Positions 17,308 to 25,109 are shown, counted from the stretch's first letter. The stretch is DNA of 64,000 nt from Jongsikchunia kroppenstedtii DSM 45133 (GCF_000380485.1 NZ_AQYG01000045.1:1-64000); one strand, 5' to 3'. A program made the numbers and translations. Notes: generated from the letters alone by a model not told the origin.

Positions 17308-18012
17308 TCAGTCCTCGGTGCGGGCTCGTAGTTCAGCCCGCAGTTCTGCGGTGACATCTGCGGGCCACAACTCGACGTCGCTCGATTCGGCGCAACGTCG
17401 GTCGCGTTCGGCACCGAGGGTGTGCCCCCACATTGCCCACGACCAGGCGGCCAGGACTACCGGGCGCAGGTTGAGCATCCGCGCGGTGCGCTCCTCGACC
17501 AGGCCGGAGCGTTCGGCTATTGACCGCAACTGCGACAACTTCGGCCGACGCGACTTGGCCGCCCAATCCATCGACGAATAGACCTCGGCCAGCAGCGATT
17601 CCGGGTCATCGAAGCCCTGCCTCTCGGCCCATTGCTGATCGCTCAGAGCCTTGTCGGGGTCCGGCACGAGCGCAGGGGTGACCTCAGGGAACATCTGCAT
17701 CAGTTCGAGTCGGTGGATCAGCACACCGCCGAGATCGACCAGGTTGCCCGTGTCCTTGCGCCCCTGAGGCGACGGCACGGACGACACAAGATCGCGCGGG
17801 GTGCAGGACAGCGCGACCGCCAGCACCAAAATCGTGGCGTACTTCGGTTCGCGTGCGCCGCGCTCGATGGCGTTAACCCGGCTGGTGGACCAGTTGAATC
17901 CGAGTGAACGAACCGCTCGACCAACATCTTCGAGGGTGGCGTCCTGCTCCAGGCGAAGCCGCCGGACGTTGCGTCCGACGACCTGCCCGAGCGTCTCGGT
18001 GGTGGTCTTCAC
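17308..18012 (-). CDS. XRE-type helix-turn-helix repressor of the element
   Basis: A 234-residue protein with an N-terminal Cro/CI-type helix-turn-helix. GRNVRRLRLEQDATLEDVGR and the recognition-helix region NWSTSRVNAIERGAREP lie within residues 1-60. The rest has no recognised motif. It is leftward and overlaps the preceding gene by 4 bp. The genes across the 18.5-18.7 kb spacer run rightward, the usual immunity-region arrangement of a temperate element. It is therefore the best candidate for the repressor that keeps the rightward replication genes silent. Confidence 0.7.
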   Translation of the reverse strand: MKTTTETLGQVVGRNVRRLRLEQDATLEDVGRAVRSLGFNWSTSRVNAIERGAREPKYATILVLAVALSCTPRDLVSSVPSPQGRKDTGNLVDLGGVLIHRLELMQMFPEVTPALVPDPDKALSDQQWAERQGFDDPESLLAEVYSSMDWAAKSRRPKLSQLRSIAERSGLVEERTARMLNLRPVVLAAWSWAMWGHTLGAERDRRCAESSDVELWPADVTAELRAELRARTED

Positions 18013-18521
18013 GCCGCCTCACCCTCCGAGTCGGCCTTGAGGTTGACGGACAGGCGACCGGCAAACTGGCGCAGGTCGCGGCCGAGGCCCCGGCGGTAAG
18101 CCGTCAGCGTCTTGTCGGCGGGCCGCTCCTCTTGCCAGTCGGCGAAGTCCTCGATCACCGCGATGGCACGGTCGAGTGCCTTGTAGTCCGGCTCGCCGCT
18201 GGTGTTCAAGAACTCGCCCGGTGTGCCGGTTCCGGTGCCGTGGTCGCGGATGCGGTCGGCGGGGTCCCAGCCGCAGGGACAGAGTTCTGTAACAGGACTT
18301 GTCGTTGTCTCCAGATATCGACGCACTCGCCGCAGTTCTTCGACTCGCCGCACTTTTTCGACCTCGTCTTCCTCCTTGAGCATGTCCAAGCCCATTCGGC
18401 AGTTCGAGACCCCGCCGAGGTAGCCCCCCGCGTCGTGGCCGCTCCTCATCAGGGATACAGCGGCCCGGTCGATGGTCTCGATAGCGGCCTCAAGCTCCGC
18501 TAGGTCAGTCGTGCTGGTCAT
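18009..18521 (-). CDS. Hypothetical protein of the element, first gene of the leftward repressor operon
   Basis: A 170-residue soluble protein of unknown function. The N-terminal half is helical (DLAELEAAIETIDRAAVSLM, later KEEDEVEKVRRVEELRRVRR, a likely coiled coil). A CPCGWDPADR motif lies in the middle, and the C-terminal half is again helical. The ATG at 18521 has a GAGGAG ribosome binding site; an upstream in-frame start does not. It overlaps the repressor gene (ATGA) and so is co-transcribed with it. Confidence 0.6.
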   Translation of the reverse strand: MTSTTDLAELEAAIETIDRAAVSLMRSGHDAGGYLGGVSNCRMGLDMLKEEDEVEKVRRVEELRRVRRYLETTTSPVTELCPCGWDPADRIRDHGTGTGTPGEFLNTSGEPDYKALDRAIAVIEDFADWQEERPADKTLTAYRRGLGRDLRQFAGRLSVNLKADSEGEAA

Positions 18522-18560
18522 CTTGTCTCCTCGTGTTGTGCCGAGCGACTGCCGCCCGGC

Positions 18561-18618
18561 ATGCAACAACAGTAGCACCAATATTGCCTACCGTGCAATC
18601 CGATGCACTAACTATGCA
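18561..18618. promoter_or_regulatory. Cluster of RTGCA repeats in the divergent control region
   Basis: The spacer between the leftward repressor operon and the rightward excisionase gene holds ATGCA at 18561, GTGCA at 18593, ATGCA at 18603 and ATGCA at 18614. The last three are 10 and 11 bp apart, about one helical turn. More TGCA-containing copies (GTTGCATGG, GTTGCACC) follow before the excisionase gene. This fits a repressor operator array; which protein binds is inference. Confidence 0.45.
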
Positions 18619-18728
18619 GTTCAACGGACACTTCTGGTTGCATGGAGTTACAAGCCTGTGCTTCGATTGTGGCTGGTTGCACCGGCCGGTGTGACTACCG
18701 CACGATACGGGAAATCGAGGACACCATC

Positions 18729-18920
18729 GTGGCCATCAAGACAGACGGACCCGAGCAGCTGCTCACAACCAAGGAAGTCGCCGAATGGGTGCAGCTCGCC
18801 GAGCGCAGCCTGGCGATCAAGCGTCAGCGGGGCACCGGACCGGAGTACATCAAGGTCGGCAACCGCGTCCGGTACCGCCGCGCCGACGTCGAGGCGTGGA
18901 TCGAGAGCGGCGGCCGATGA
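18729..18920 (+). CDS. MerR/excisionase-like helix-turn-helix protein
   Basis: A 63-residue DNA-binding protein. LLTTKEVAEWVQLAERSLAI followed by KRQRGTGPEYIKVGNRVRYR and RRADVEAWIES is the HTH_17/excisionase fold. Such proteins act as recombination directionality factors or as regulators in integrative elements. The GTG at 18729 has GAGG eight bases upstream; an ATG at 18642 would add 29 residues but has no ribosome binding site. It is the first rightward gene of the element and overlaps the next small gene by ATGA. Confidence 0.7.
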   Translation: MAIKTDGPEQLLTTKEVAEWVQLAERSLAIKRQRGTGPEYIKVGNRVRYRRADVEAWIESGGR

Positions 18921-19045
18921 CCAACCCCGCGACTGACCAGCATGACCGAGACCTGCTGGAAGACATGCAAATTCGAGACGACAGCGCCGACCACCTCGGC
19001 GAAGACACTGACACCCCAACACCCAAGGAGCACGAAACCCGATGA
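18917..19045 (+). CDS. Small acidic hypothetical protein
   Basis: A 42-codon gene inferred from tight packing. Its ATG overlaps the excisionase stop (ATGA) and its own stop overlaps the next ATG (ATGA). The product is very acidic (DQHDRDLLEDMQIRDDSADH), without recognised motifs. It may be a small regulatory or DNA-mimic-like protein, but only the coupled arrangement supports it being real. Confidence 0.5.
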   Translation: MTNPATDQHDRDLLEDMQIRDDSADHLGEDTDTPTPKEHETR

Positions 19046-19680
19046 ATGACCAAGCAATTCGAACCGCCGAAGTTCGCGCACGCCGACTACACACCGCGTG
19101 GGTCGCGAACGATCAGGAGTTCGGCGAGCAGGTACGCACCGAACTCAATGCCGACAAGCAGATCGAGACGGCGGTCGGCGGCTACCCCTACGACGCCTGG
19201 GAACTGTGCACGATCTCGCTCGCGCTGCGGGCTGTGCGCGAGCGGCTCGCGCGGTTCGGGATCCACGCCAACGAGTTGCACTCCGGGAAGCCATTGCGGC
19301 CCGAGATCCGGGAAACGCTTGAGGCGGACTTGGTTTACGAGCAGGAGCGCGAGAAGGCGATGAAGGCGCAGGGCACCACTGCGGACAAGCTGATGGACCA
19401 ACTGGCTCGGCAGTACGCGCTGCGCCTGCAGATCGCGCTGATCGACGCCGACCTGCTCCGCTTGGAGTTCAATCGACTGCTCGGCGCACTGATCGAGATC
19501 GACGGCCGGGAACTGCTTGGCGCGCGAGCCGTCGAGTTCTGGCCGGTGACCTTGAACCTGTGTGACCTGATCGTGGGCGAGCGGTTTCGCGGCGAGCGTT
19601 CAAACATGCTCACCGAGAACCTGGCCGTGATTGACCGGCTGCTTGGTGAGGCCGACGACGCCCCCGAGGCTGACACGTGA
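19042..19680 (+). CDS. Hypothetical protein of the element
   Basis: A 212-residue, largely helical soluble protein (AVRERLARFGIHANELHSGK, then TLEADLVYEQEREKAMKAQG). No cysteine motif, signal peptide or membrane segment defines a family. It sits between the excisionase-like gene and the prim-pol in the rightward operon, so a part in DNA replication or its control is possible but unproven. Confidence 0.6.
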   Translation: MNDQAIRTAEVRARRLHTAWVANDQEFGEQVRTELNADKQIETAVGGYPYDAWELCTISLALRAVRERLARFGIHANELHSGKPLRPEIRETLEADLVYEQEREKAMKAQGTTADKLMDQLARQYALRLQIALIDADLLRLEFNRLLGALIEIDGRELLGARAVEFWPVTLNLCDLIVGERFRGERSNMLTENLAVIDRLLGEADDAPEADT

Positions 19681-19695
19681 CCCGGATACGCAGAA

Positions 19696-19725
19696 GGCCG
19701 GGCGTCCTAAATGACGGACCCGGCC
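19696..19725 (+). promoter_or_regulatory. Nested hairpin in the leader of the prim-pol gene
   Basis: Outer arms GGCCGGG/CCCGGCC and inner arms CGTC/GACG form one stem-loop in the 89-bp gap before the prim-pol ribosome binding site (AAGGAG). No T-tract follows. It may attenuate transcription or stabilise the downstream message. Confidence 0.4.
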
Positions 19726-19769
19726 AACTGCTGATTTCCCGTTCGACTTCCCCCAGGTAAGGAGAAACC

Positions 19770-20564
19770 ATGGCCCAGTATACCGGTGAATTGCTAAGCG
19801 CTGCAATCCAATACGCCGAGTCTGGCTGGCCGGTGCTGCCGCTGCAGGTTGGCGACAAGAAGCCCTATGGCGGGTTCCGATGGCGCGAAGAAGCCTCGAC
19901 CGACCCCGACCTGATCCGGCGATGGTGGGCGGACGGCAAGCCGCACAACATCGGGATCGCGGTCCCGCGTTGGTACCTGGTGCTGGACGTGGACCCCCGC
20001 AACGGCGGCAACGGCACCTACTACCGGCTTGCCGCCGAGCTGGGTTCGCTGCCGGACACGTGGATCGCCCAGACCCGCGATGGCGGTTTGCACGTCTGGT
20101 TCCGTACCGATCTGCCGCCCGAGCAGATTCGTGGCGCGCTGGGGCCGGGGGTCGATGTCAAGAAGTCCGGCGGATACGTCGTCGCGCCCCCGTCGCGGAT
20201 CGAAGCCGAAACTCCCGGCGGCACAGGGCAATATCGCTGGCTGGACTCGGGCGAGGTCGGGATCCTGCCTGCGCGCTGGGTGACGGCGGTCCGGCGACCG
20301 GTTCGGCCGACACGGGCGACCCTGCCTGCCGCTGGCCCGGCCGAGGTGCGGGCGCTGGCGCGTTGGTGGTGTTCGGTCCTGCGGCACACCCCCGAGGGCA
20401 ACCGAAACCACCAGCTGTTTGTGTCGGCGGTGCGATTGGCCGAACGCCATTGCCTGACAGCCGAAGTCGAGCGCGAGCTGGCCGACGCGGCGCAGCAGGT
20501 GGGGCTGCAGGATCACGAGATCGAGGCGACCATCCGGTCCGCCAAGGAGGAAGCATGCGGGTAA
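19770..20564 (+). CDS. Prim-pol (bifunctional DNA primase/polymerase) domain protein
   Basis: A 264-residue protein whose first about 190 residues are the archaeo-eukaryotic-type prim-pol domain of plasmids and phages. WRWREEASTDPDLIRRWW-type opening residues are followed by VPRWYLVLDVDPRNGG (catalytic DxD), TRDGGLHVWFRT (conserved His) and GVDVKKSGGYVVAPPSRIE. The C-terminal part is helical. The protein should prime or copy element DNA during autonomous replication. The helicase gene starts within its last codons (10-bp overlap), so the two act as a replication pair. The ATG has AAGGAG upstream. Confidence 0.88.
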   Translation: MAQYTGELLSAAIQYAESGWPVLPLQVGDKKPYGGFRWREEASTDPDLIRRWWADGKPHNIGIAVPRWYLVLDVDPRNGGNGTYYRLAAELGSLPDTWIAQTRDGGLHVWFRTDLPPEQIRGALGPGVDVKKSGGYVVAPPSRIEAETPGGTGQYRWLDSGEVGILPARWVTAVRRPVRPTRATLPAAGPAEVRALARWWCSVLRHTPEGNRNHQLFVSAVRLAERHCLTAEVERELADAAQQVGLQDHEIEATIRSAKEEACG

Positions 20565-21631
20565 GCGAAGCGCTCAAACTGGTTCCGAACGCCGAGGACG
20601 AGCCGCCCGGCCCGCAGCTGCCGCCGGTGGTCGGCTTGGACGCGTTGTTGCAGCTGGTGCCCGCCGAGCCGTTGCTCGGGCGGCTGCTGTATCGCGACAC
20701 CTTGGCGCAGATCGCCGGGGCGGCCGGGTCATTCAAGTCATTCATCGCGGTCGGTATCGGTTGCGCAATCGCCTCCGGCAAGCCCTGGGGTCAGCACGAG
20801 GTCGGCGAGCGGGCGAAGGTGCTGTACGTCGCCGCCGAGGGTGGCAAGGGTGTCGGCCAACGTGCGGCGGCCTGGTGCCTGCACTACGGGATCGAGCCGA
20901 GCGACCTGTTCGAGTGGTTCTACACGATCCCGGAGCCGGTGCAGCTGGCCAACGAGACGCACGTGGACCACCTGCTCGGCATCGTGGAAGAGATGCAGCC
21001 GGATCTGGTCATCCTCGACACCCGAGCGCGGGTAACCGTTGGGCTGGAGGAGAACTCGGCGACCGACCAGGGCGAGGCGATCGAGAACGCGGAGCGGGTG
21101 CGGCGCAGTGTTGGCTGCACCGTGCTGGTGGTGCACCACACCGGCAAGAACGGCACCCAGCGCGGCACCACCGCATGGCCCGGCGCGATCTGGTCGGACC
21201 TGACGTTGGAGCGCACCGGGCAGCAGGTGGACGCCACCGGCAAGCCGCTGGGCGCGACGGTGACGGTTGAGAAGCACAAGGACGCCGAGATTCCCGGCCC
21301 GAAGTCGTTCGACATGGTTGCGGTCGAGATCCCACCCGAGTGGATGCCGAACGTCACCGATCCGGCGCAACTGCGGTCCTTGGTCGCGGTCCCGACCGAC
21401 GCGCCGCACACGTCGGTTGCGCGGATGGAAGACCGTCGCGGCGCGCAGCAACAAGCGACGGCCGAGGCGATCGGCGTGATCGGCGCGTGGCTGCGCGAGC
21501 AGCACGCCGAGACCGGGACGGTTCCGGGTCGCCGCAAGACCCAGGCGTGGATGAAGGACGAGGGGGTCGGGCTGGACACCTCGACGCTGTCCGAACTCAT
21601 CCGCGACACCAAGAAGGAGCTGACCGAGTGA
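20555..21631 (+). CDS. RepA-like AAA/RecA-fold replicative helicase
   Basis: A 358-residue ATPase. Walker A is AGAAGSFKSFIAVG (residues about 54-67), Walker B is PDLVILDTRA, and VLVVHHTGKNGTQRGTTAWP corresponds to the RecA-fold sensor and loop. This matches RepA/DnaB-like helicases often encoded with prim-pol in mobile elements. The C-terminal about 80 residues look like a winged helix (VIGAWLREQHAETGTVPGRR, then DTSTLSELIRDTKKELTE). The ATG at 20555 has AGGAGG upstream. Immediately after its stop lies the iteron cluster, which suggests it acts at that origin. Confidence 0.85.
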   Translation: MRVSEALKLVPNAEDEPPGPQLPPVVGLDALLQLVPAEPLLGRLLYRDTLAQIAGAAGSFKSFIAVGIGCAIASGKPWGQHEVGERAKVLYVAAEGGKGVGQRAAAWCLHYGIEPSDLFEWFYTIPEPVQLANETHVDHLLGIVEEMQPDLVILDTRARVTVGLEENSATDQGEAIENAERVRRSVGCTVLVVHHTGKNGTQRGTTAWPGAIWSDLTLERTGQQVDATGKPLGATVTVEKHKDAEIPGPKSFDMVAVEIPPEWMPNVTDPAQLRSLVAVPTDAPHTSVARMEDRRGAQQQATAEAIGVIGAWLREQHAETGTVPGRRKTQAWMKDEGVGLDTSTLSELIRDTKKELTE

Positions 21632-21753
21632 TGTGTCTGGAGTGTCTCAGACACGTGTCTGACCACAGACACATCCGGCCCAGGTCCGATGTGTCTGCTG
21701 TGTCTGCCCCCCTTGGGGGCAGACACACAGACACATGCCGGACCCCAGACACA
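21632..21753. repeat. Iteron cluster, candidate replication origin of the element
   Basis: In 122 bp the octamer TGTGTCTG occurs exactly at 21632, 21690 and 21699, and inverted (CAGACACA) at 21666, 21720, 21728 and 21746. A 14-bp perfect palindrome CAGACACGTGTCTG lies at 21648-21661. The paired copies at 21690-21706 and 21720-21735 flank a CCCCC/GGGGG stem, giving an extended hairpin. The array starts at the last base of the helicase gene and ends just before the next gene. Directly repeated iterons beside prim-pol and helicase genes are typical of origins. Confidence 0.75.
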
Positions 21754-21778
21754 CAGGGAGACAACCGAGGAGGACAAC

Positions 21779-22393
21779 GTGACTGAGACAGCCGAGACGA
21801 CCGAGCCCGAGGGACTGGAGCAGGCGGTGGCCAAGGGGCGCAGGCGACTACTGCGGGATGGGATCGTCAAGCGGGGGCACCTGCGCACCGCGCTGGGCAA
21901 ACACAAACCGTTGGTTGATGAGGTGGCGAGCATGCTGGTCGAGTCGGGACTGGCGCGCCGGGTGGAGACGGTGCGCAGCGGGCAACGGTCGTGGCGGCTG
22001 GTGCTGATGCACGTGACCGACGAGCAGCTGCGGCGGGCGGACGAGGAGAAGCGGCGGCAGGCACACGGCACCGGCGCGGCCGAGACCACCGCGCAGGCCG
22101 ACCGGCTGGGGCCGCTGCTGAACCCGCTGGCCGAGCGCTTCCAGGACTGCGCCGACTCGACCTCGGTCGTGTACCGCCTGGTCGATCTGCTGGTGGCCAA
22201 GAAGCTGGACGGGCCGGTGGTGGGCCACACCGAGCGGGGTGTACCGATTCACGAGCCCGACCTGGAGCAGGTGATGCAGGCGGCCAGGGCTGCGGCGGTG
22301 CGGCTCGGCGAGATCGGGCAACGGCAGGCAGACCGGGTGGCGACCGAAACCGTGCGGCGGATGCAAGCGTCCCGGCGGTCTCTCGCAAACTGA
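21779..22393 (+). CDS. Winged-helix-like hypothetical protein next to the iterons
   Basis: A 204-residue protein. Residues about 20-75 (RRRLLRDGIVKRGHLRTALG, then VDEVASMLVESGLARRVETV and GQRSWRLVLM) read like a winged helix with a C-terminal wing. The remainder is helical and Arg/Gln/Ala-rich. The GTG at 21779 follows GAGGAGG; the in-frame sequence upstream is only the iteron repeat. Its position beside the repeats suggests an origin-binding or replication-control role, which is inference. Confidence 0.6.
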   Translation: MTETAETTEPEGLEQAVAKGRRRLLRDGIVKRGHLRTALGKHKPLVDEVASMLVESGLARRVETVRSGQRSWRLVLMHVTDEQLRRADEEKRRQAHGTGAAETTAQADRLGPLLNPLAERFQDCADSTSVVYRLVDLLVAKKLDGPVVGHTERGVPIHEPDLEQVMQAARAAAVRLGEIGQRQADRVATETVRRMQASRRSLAN

Positions 22394-22610
22394 CGAGGCC
22401 AGGGTCGCCACCGATAGCCGGCCTCGGTCTCCCGATTTGAGGACGGGCAAAGGAGATACCCGGACGACCCCCTCGGGTGGGACAGACGGACAGGGGGGAG
22501 TTCGAGCCGCTAGCAGCAATGCTTGCAAGAAGCTACGCCAAGGTGTGACTTCTATCCCCCTGGCTCTCCCTTCCAAAATCGACACGGCCGCAGGTGTTTT
22601 CCTGGGAAGC

Positions 22611-22925
22611 ATGGCGATTCACGAATGCATCGATTGCGGCCAGCTCAAGCCCCGCAAGGCGCGCGGCAGGTGCCAGGCGTGCTACGACAAGTGGAAGACG
22701 AGCCCTCAGGCAGTTGCGGTCAAGGGCAGGTGCGCCGCGAAGGGGTGCCGACAGCCCCGCCGATCTCGCGGCCTGTGCGACAGCCACTACCAGGAGTGGC
22801 GCGCGTCCGATGCGAACCCGGCGAAATGCCAAGTGCCCGAATGCGATCGGCCGGTGCACGGGCACCGCTGGTGCAGCCAGCACTTGCGCAAGTTCGGCTC
22901 ACCGGCAACTGCCGCGCAGCAGTAG
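22611..22925 (+). CDS. Small protein with three tandem zinc-knuckle-like motifs
   Basis: A 104-residue protein with three Cys-rich units: CIDCGQ...CQACYDKW, CAAKGCRQP...CDSHYQEW and CQVPECDRP...CSQHLRKFG. Similar knuckles occur at the N-terminus of many actinophage HNH endonucleases, but no HNH motif follows here. The ATG at 22611 was chosen because GGGAAG precedes it; an in-frame extension to 22437 reads as unstructured sequence. It is probably a nucleic-acid-binding protein of the element. The 217 bp before it contain only a GAGGCC/GGCCTC hairpin (22395-22435). Confidence 0.6.
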   Translation: MAIHECIDCGQLKPRKARGRCQACYDKWKTSPQAVAVKGRCAAKGCRQPRRSRGLCDSHYQEWRASDANPAKCQVPECDRPVHGHRWCSQHLRKFGSPATAAQQ

Positions 22926-23136
22926 TAACTACCTGAAACACCCAGCTGCACAGTAAAATTGAGATGCAGGCGTCGGCCCATGGTCCGACCCCAGACCCTC
23001 CGGGGTGCTGGCGCGTCCGGCTTCGCCGACGCCCGCACGACCAGCGGTCACAGCCTCCTTGGCCTTCAGCCCGTCCGTCGTCCAATCCCGCAAATCTTGC
23101 GCGGCCGGACGGCTGCGCCAACCAAGGAGTTAAGCA

Positions 23137-24297
23137 ATGGATAAGTGGCTCAAGCAACGCGCTGAGCTGATCAAGTCAGCCAAGAGTCTGATCGACGCCC
23201 GCAAGTCCGCCGACCAGAACCTCAGCGACGACGACCGCGCGCACCTGGAGAAGCTCTCGAATCAGGTCGAGGAAATCGACGCCCTGATCGAGGGCGGCCG
23301 CAAGGACGCGGCGCTACTGGAGCACTTCAAGGGTCGGCGGCCGGGTCCGAAGCTGTCGGGCGCGGGCGATGACCCCGAGGTCGTCGGTCTCGAACTGAAG
23401 TCGATCAGCCCTGCGGGCATCCGCAGCATGGCGCACAAGTTCGCGCAGCAGGCGACCGATGGGTCCAAGTCGTTCGAGATGCTCTCGGCCGGTGGTACTT
23501 CGGCGATGCTGGTGGAGCTAGCGGCGCTGCCGCAGGCTCCGAACTCGCTGCTGGAGGTCATCCCGCAGCGCAAACTGGTGTCGCCGCCGCAGTTCCGGTT
23601 CTTGCAGCAGCGGGTCCGCGCGAACAACGCGGCTCCGGTGGCACCGGGCGACACCAAGCCGACCACACCGATCTCGATCGAGCCGATCGAATCGAGCCTG
23701 CGGGTCATCGCCCACATGTCCGAGCCGGTCGACAAGTACATCTGGTCGGACGTGGTCGGGCTGGCCGGTTTCGTGCAGGGCGAGCTGCAGTACGGGCTGT
23801 ACCAGGCGTTGGAGGCGCAGGCGCTCAACGGCAACGGGACCGCGCCGAACCTGCACGGCATCCTGGGCACCTCGGGGTTGCTGAATCAGCCGTTCAGCAC
23901 CGACATCTCGCGGTCCGTCCGCGCGGCGATCACCAAGCTCGAAACGGCCGGGTACACCCCGGCGGCAGTGGCGATGAGCCCGGCCGATTGGGAGTCGGTC
24001 GAGACCTCGGTGACGACCGGCTCGGGGGAGTTCGTGCTGCCCAACTCGCCGGTGGACCGCGCGAACCAGAAGCTGTGGGGCGTGCGGGTGGTGCTGTCGA
24101 ATGCGTTGCCCGCCAAGACCGCACTGCTGCTCGGGCAGGACACCTGCTGGATCGGCACCGATGGCATCGTCGCGCTCGACATCGACAAGTCCACCGGGTT
24201 CGACAAGAACCAGATCCGGTTCCGTCTGGAGGGCCGCTGGGAGACTGCGGTCACCCGGCCGTCCGGCATCGCCAAGGTCGCCACCGCTGCCGCCTGA
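23137..24297 (+). CDS. HK97-fold phage major capsid protein
   Basis: A 386-residue capsid protein. The N-terminal about 75 residues are a charged coiled coil (KQRAELIKSAKSLIDARKSA, later LEKLSNQVEEIDALIEGG), the scaffold-like delta domain. The HK97 core follows with LLEVIPQRKLVSPPQFRFLQ, VQGELQYGLYQALEAQALNG, NGTAPNLHGILGTSGL and VAMSPADWESVE, and it closes with FRLEGRWETAVTRPSGIAKV. The usual neighbours (prohead protease, portal, terminase, head-tail genes) are absent. In phiRv1/phiRv2-like and satellite elements a capsid gene is kept to redirect or build small particles. The start has AAGGAG upstream. The 211-bp gap before it holds only short inverted repeats. Confidence 0.9.
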   Translation: MDKWLKQRAELIKSAKSLIDARKSADQNLSDDDRAHLEKLSNQVEEIDALIEGGRKDAALLEHFKGRRPGPKLSGAGDDPEVVGLELKSISPAGIRSMAHKFAQQATDGSKSFEMLSAGGTSAMLVELAALPQAPNSLLEVIPQRKLVSPPQFRFLQQRVRANNAAPVAPGDTKPTTPISIEPIESSLRVIAHMSEPVDKYIWSDVVGLAGFVQGELQYGLYQALEAQALNGNGTAPNLHGILGTSGLLNQPFSTDISRSVRAAITKLETAGYTPAAVAMSPADWESVETSVTTGSGEFVLPNSPVDRANQKLWGVRVVLSNALPAKTALLLGQDTCWIGTDGIVALDIDKSTGFDKNQIRFRLEGRWETAVTRPSGIAKVATAAA

Positions 24298-24347
24298 CGC
24301 CGCCAGCTCTGGCCCGCTAACCGTCCGGGATCCTCAGCCCGGATAGC

Positions 24348-24390
24348 GATCGACCCCGTCACTGTTGGACCTTCGGTGACGGGGTCGATC
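24348..24390. terminator. Bidirectional terminator between capsid gene and convergent gene
   Basis: Perfect 15-bp arms GATCGACCCCGTCAC and GTGACGGGGTCGATC are separated by a 13-nt loop. The hairpin lies in the 104-bp gap between the capsid gene and the convergent small gene. Confidence 0.8.
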
Positions 24391-24401
24391 CGTGTTTGGG
24401 T

Positions 24402-24830
24402 TCAGGCGGCCGGGGTGAGTCGCACGATCTGCGCCTGCGCCTTCAGCTGGAGAGCCTGCGAGCCGAGCTGGTCCATGCCCTCGGCCAGCGAGATCTCCTT
24501 GGCGACCACTGCGCGCGCCACCTGCCCGACGTGCCGGGCGTCGTGGCCGGGGCGGTAGTTGCCGCCGCCGGTCATCTCGCCACAACCACACCGGCACTCC
24601 TGCGGGGTCCGCTTACCCTTCCGCTTGCCTTCCGTCGAACTCGCGGGCGGCTCGGCCACCTGCAGCCCCACCGACGACGCGACGGGCTTGCCGTCGATCT
24701 GAATGACCAGGCCGCGCCGGGCCAGCGCGCCGATCGTGCGGCTGTTGGCCTTGGCGGGCAGCGGCTCGCCCGAGGCAATCGCGTTCAGAGTCTCCAGCGC
24801 CAGCGGGCTGAGTTCAGTTGTTGCGGTCAT
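24402..24830 (-). CDS. Small actinophage-type protein with a CxCGCG-PGHD motif
   Basis: A 142-residue hypothetical protein. A central motif CRCGCGEMTGGGNYRPGHDA followed by RH recurs in small actinophage proteins and looks like a metal-binding knuckle. The N-terminal part (LSPLALETLNAIASGEPLPA, then TIGALARRGLVIQIDGKPVA) resembles a winged helix. GAGAGGAA precedes the ATG. It is leftward, downstream of the 77-residue gene, convergent with the capsid gene. Confidence 0.6.
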   Translation of the reverse strand: MTATTELSPLALETLNAIASGEPLPAKANSRTIGALARRGLVIQIDGKPVASSVGLQVAEPPASSTEGKRKGKRTPQECRCGCGEMTGGGNYRPGHDARHVGQVARAVVAKEISLAEGMDQLGSQALQLKAQAQIVRLTPAA

Positions 24831-24875
24831 GGTGGATTCCTCTCGATGGGTTCGGGTTCGGTTGGTTTGGCGGGG

Positions 24876-25109
24876 TCAGAGGGTGACGCGCAAGATCTCG
24901 CGGGCCTCGACGAACCACGGGTCCAAGTCGTCGGTGCTGTCCCAGATCGCGTCGATGTCGGCCCACTCGGTGCCCTTGGCGCGCTCGTCCATGTAGAGCA
25001 GGGTCTGCGCCAGGTCCTCGACCCGCTCGGCGCGCTGGTCCTCGGTGGCGTGGATGGCGTTGGCCTTCGCGTCGGCGATGACCTGCTCGCGGGTTTCGAT
25101 CTTGTCCAT
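24876..25109 (-). CDS. Small acidic hypothetical protein at the right end of the element
   Basis: A 77-residue acidic helical protein (MDKIETREQVIADAKANAIH at the start, DIDAIWDSTDDLDPWFVEAR near the end). No family recognised. It has an AAGGAGA ribosome binding site and is the first gene of a two-gene leftward unit whose promoter must lie in the 224-bp right-end spacer. Confidence 0.55.
   Translation of the reverse strand: MDKIETREQVIADAKANAIHATEDQRAERVEDLAQTLLYMDERAKGTEWADIDAIWDSTDDLDPWFVEAREILRVTL

Noticed and set aside
21632-21753. Possible CRISPR array
   Set aside because: Repeats are only 8 bp, occur in both orientations and are not separated by constant-length spacers; no cas genes are near.
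22437-22610. N-terminal extension of the zinc-knuckle protein
   Set aside because: The extra 58 residues look unstructured and the ATG at 22611 has a proper GGGAAG site.
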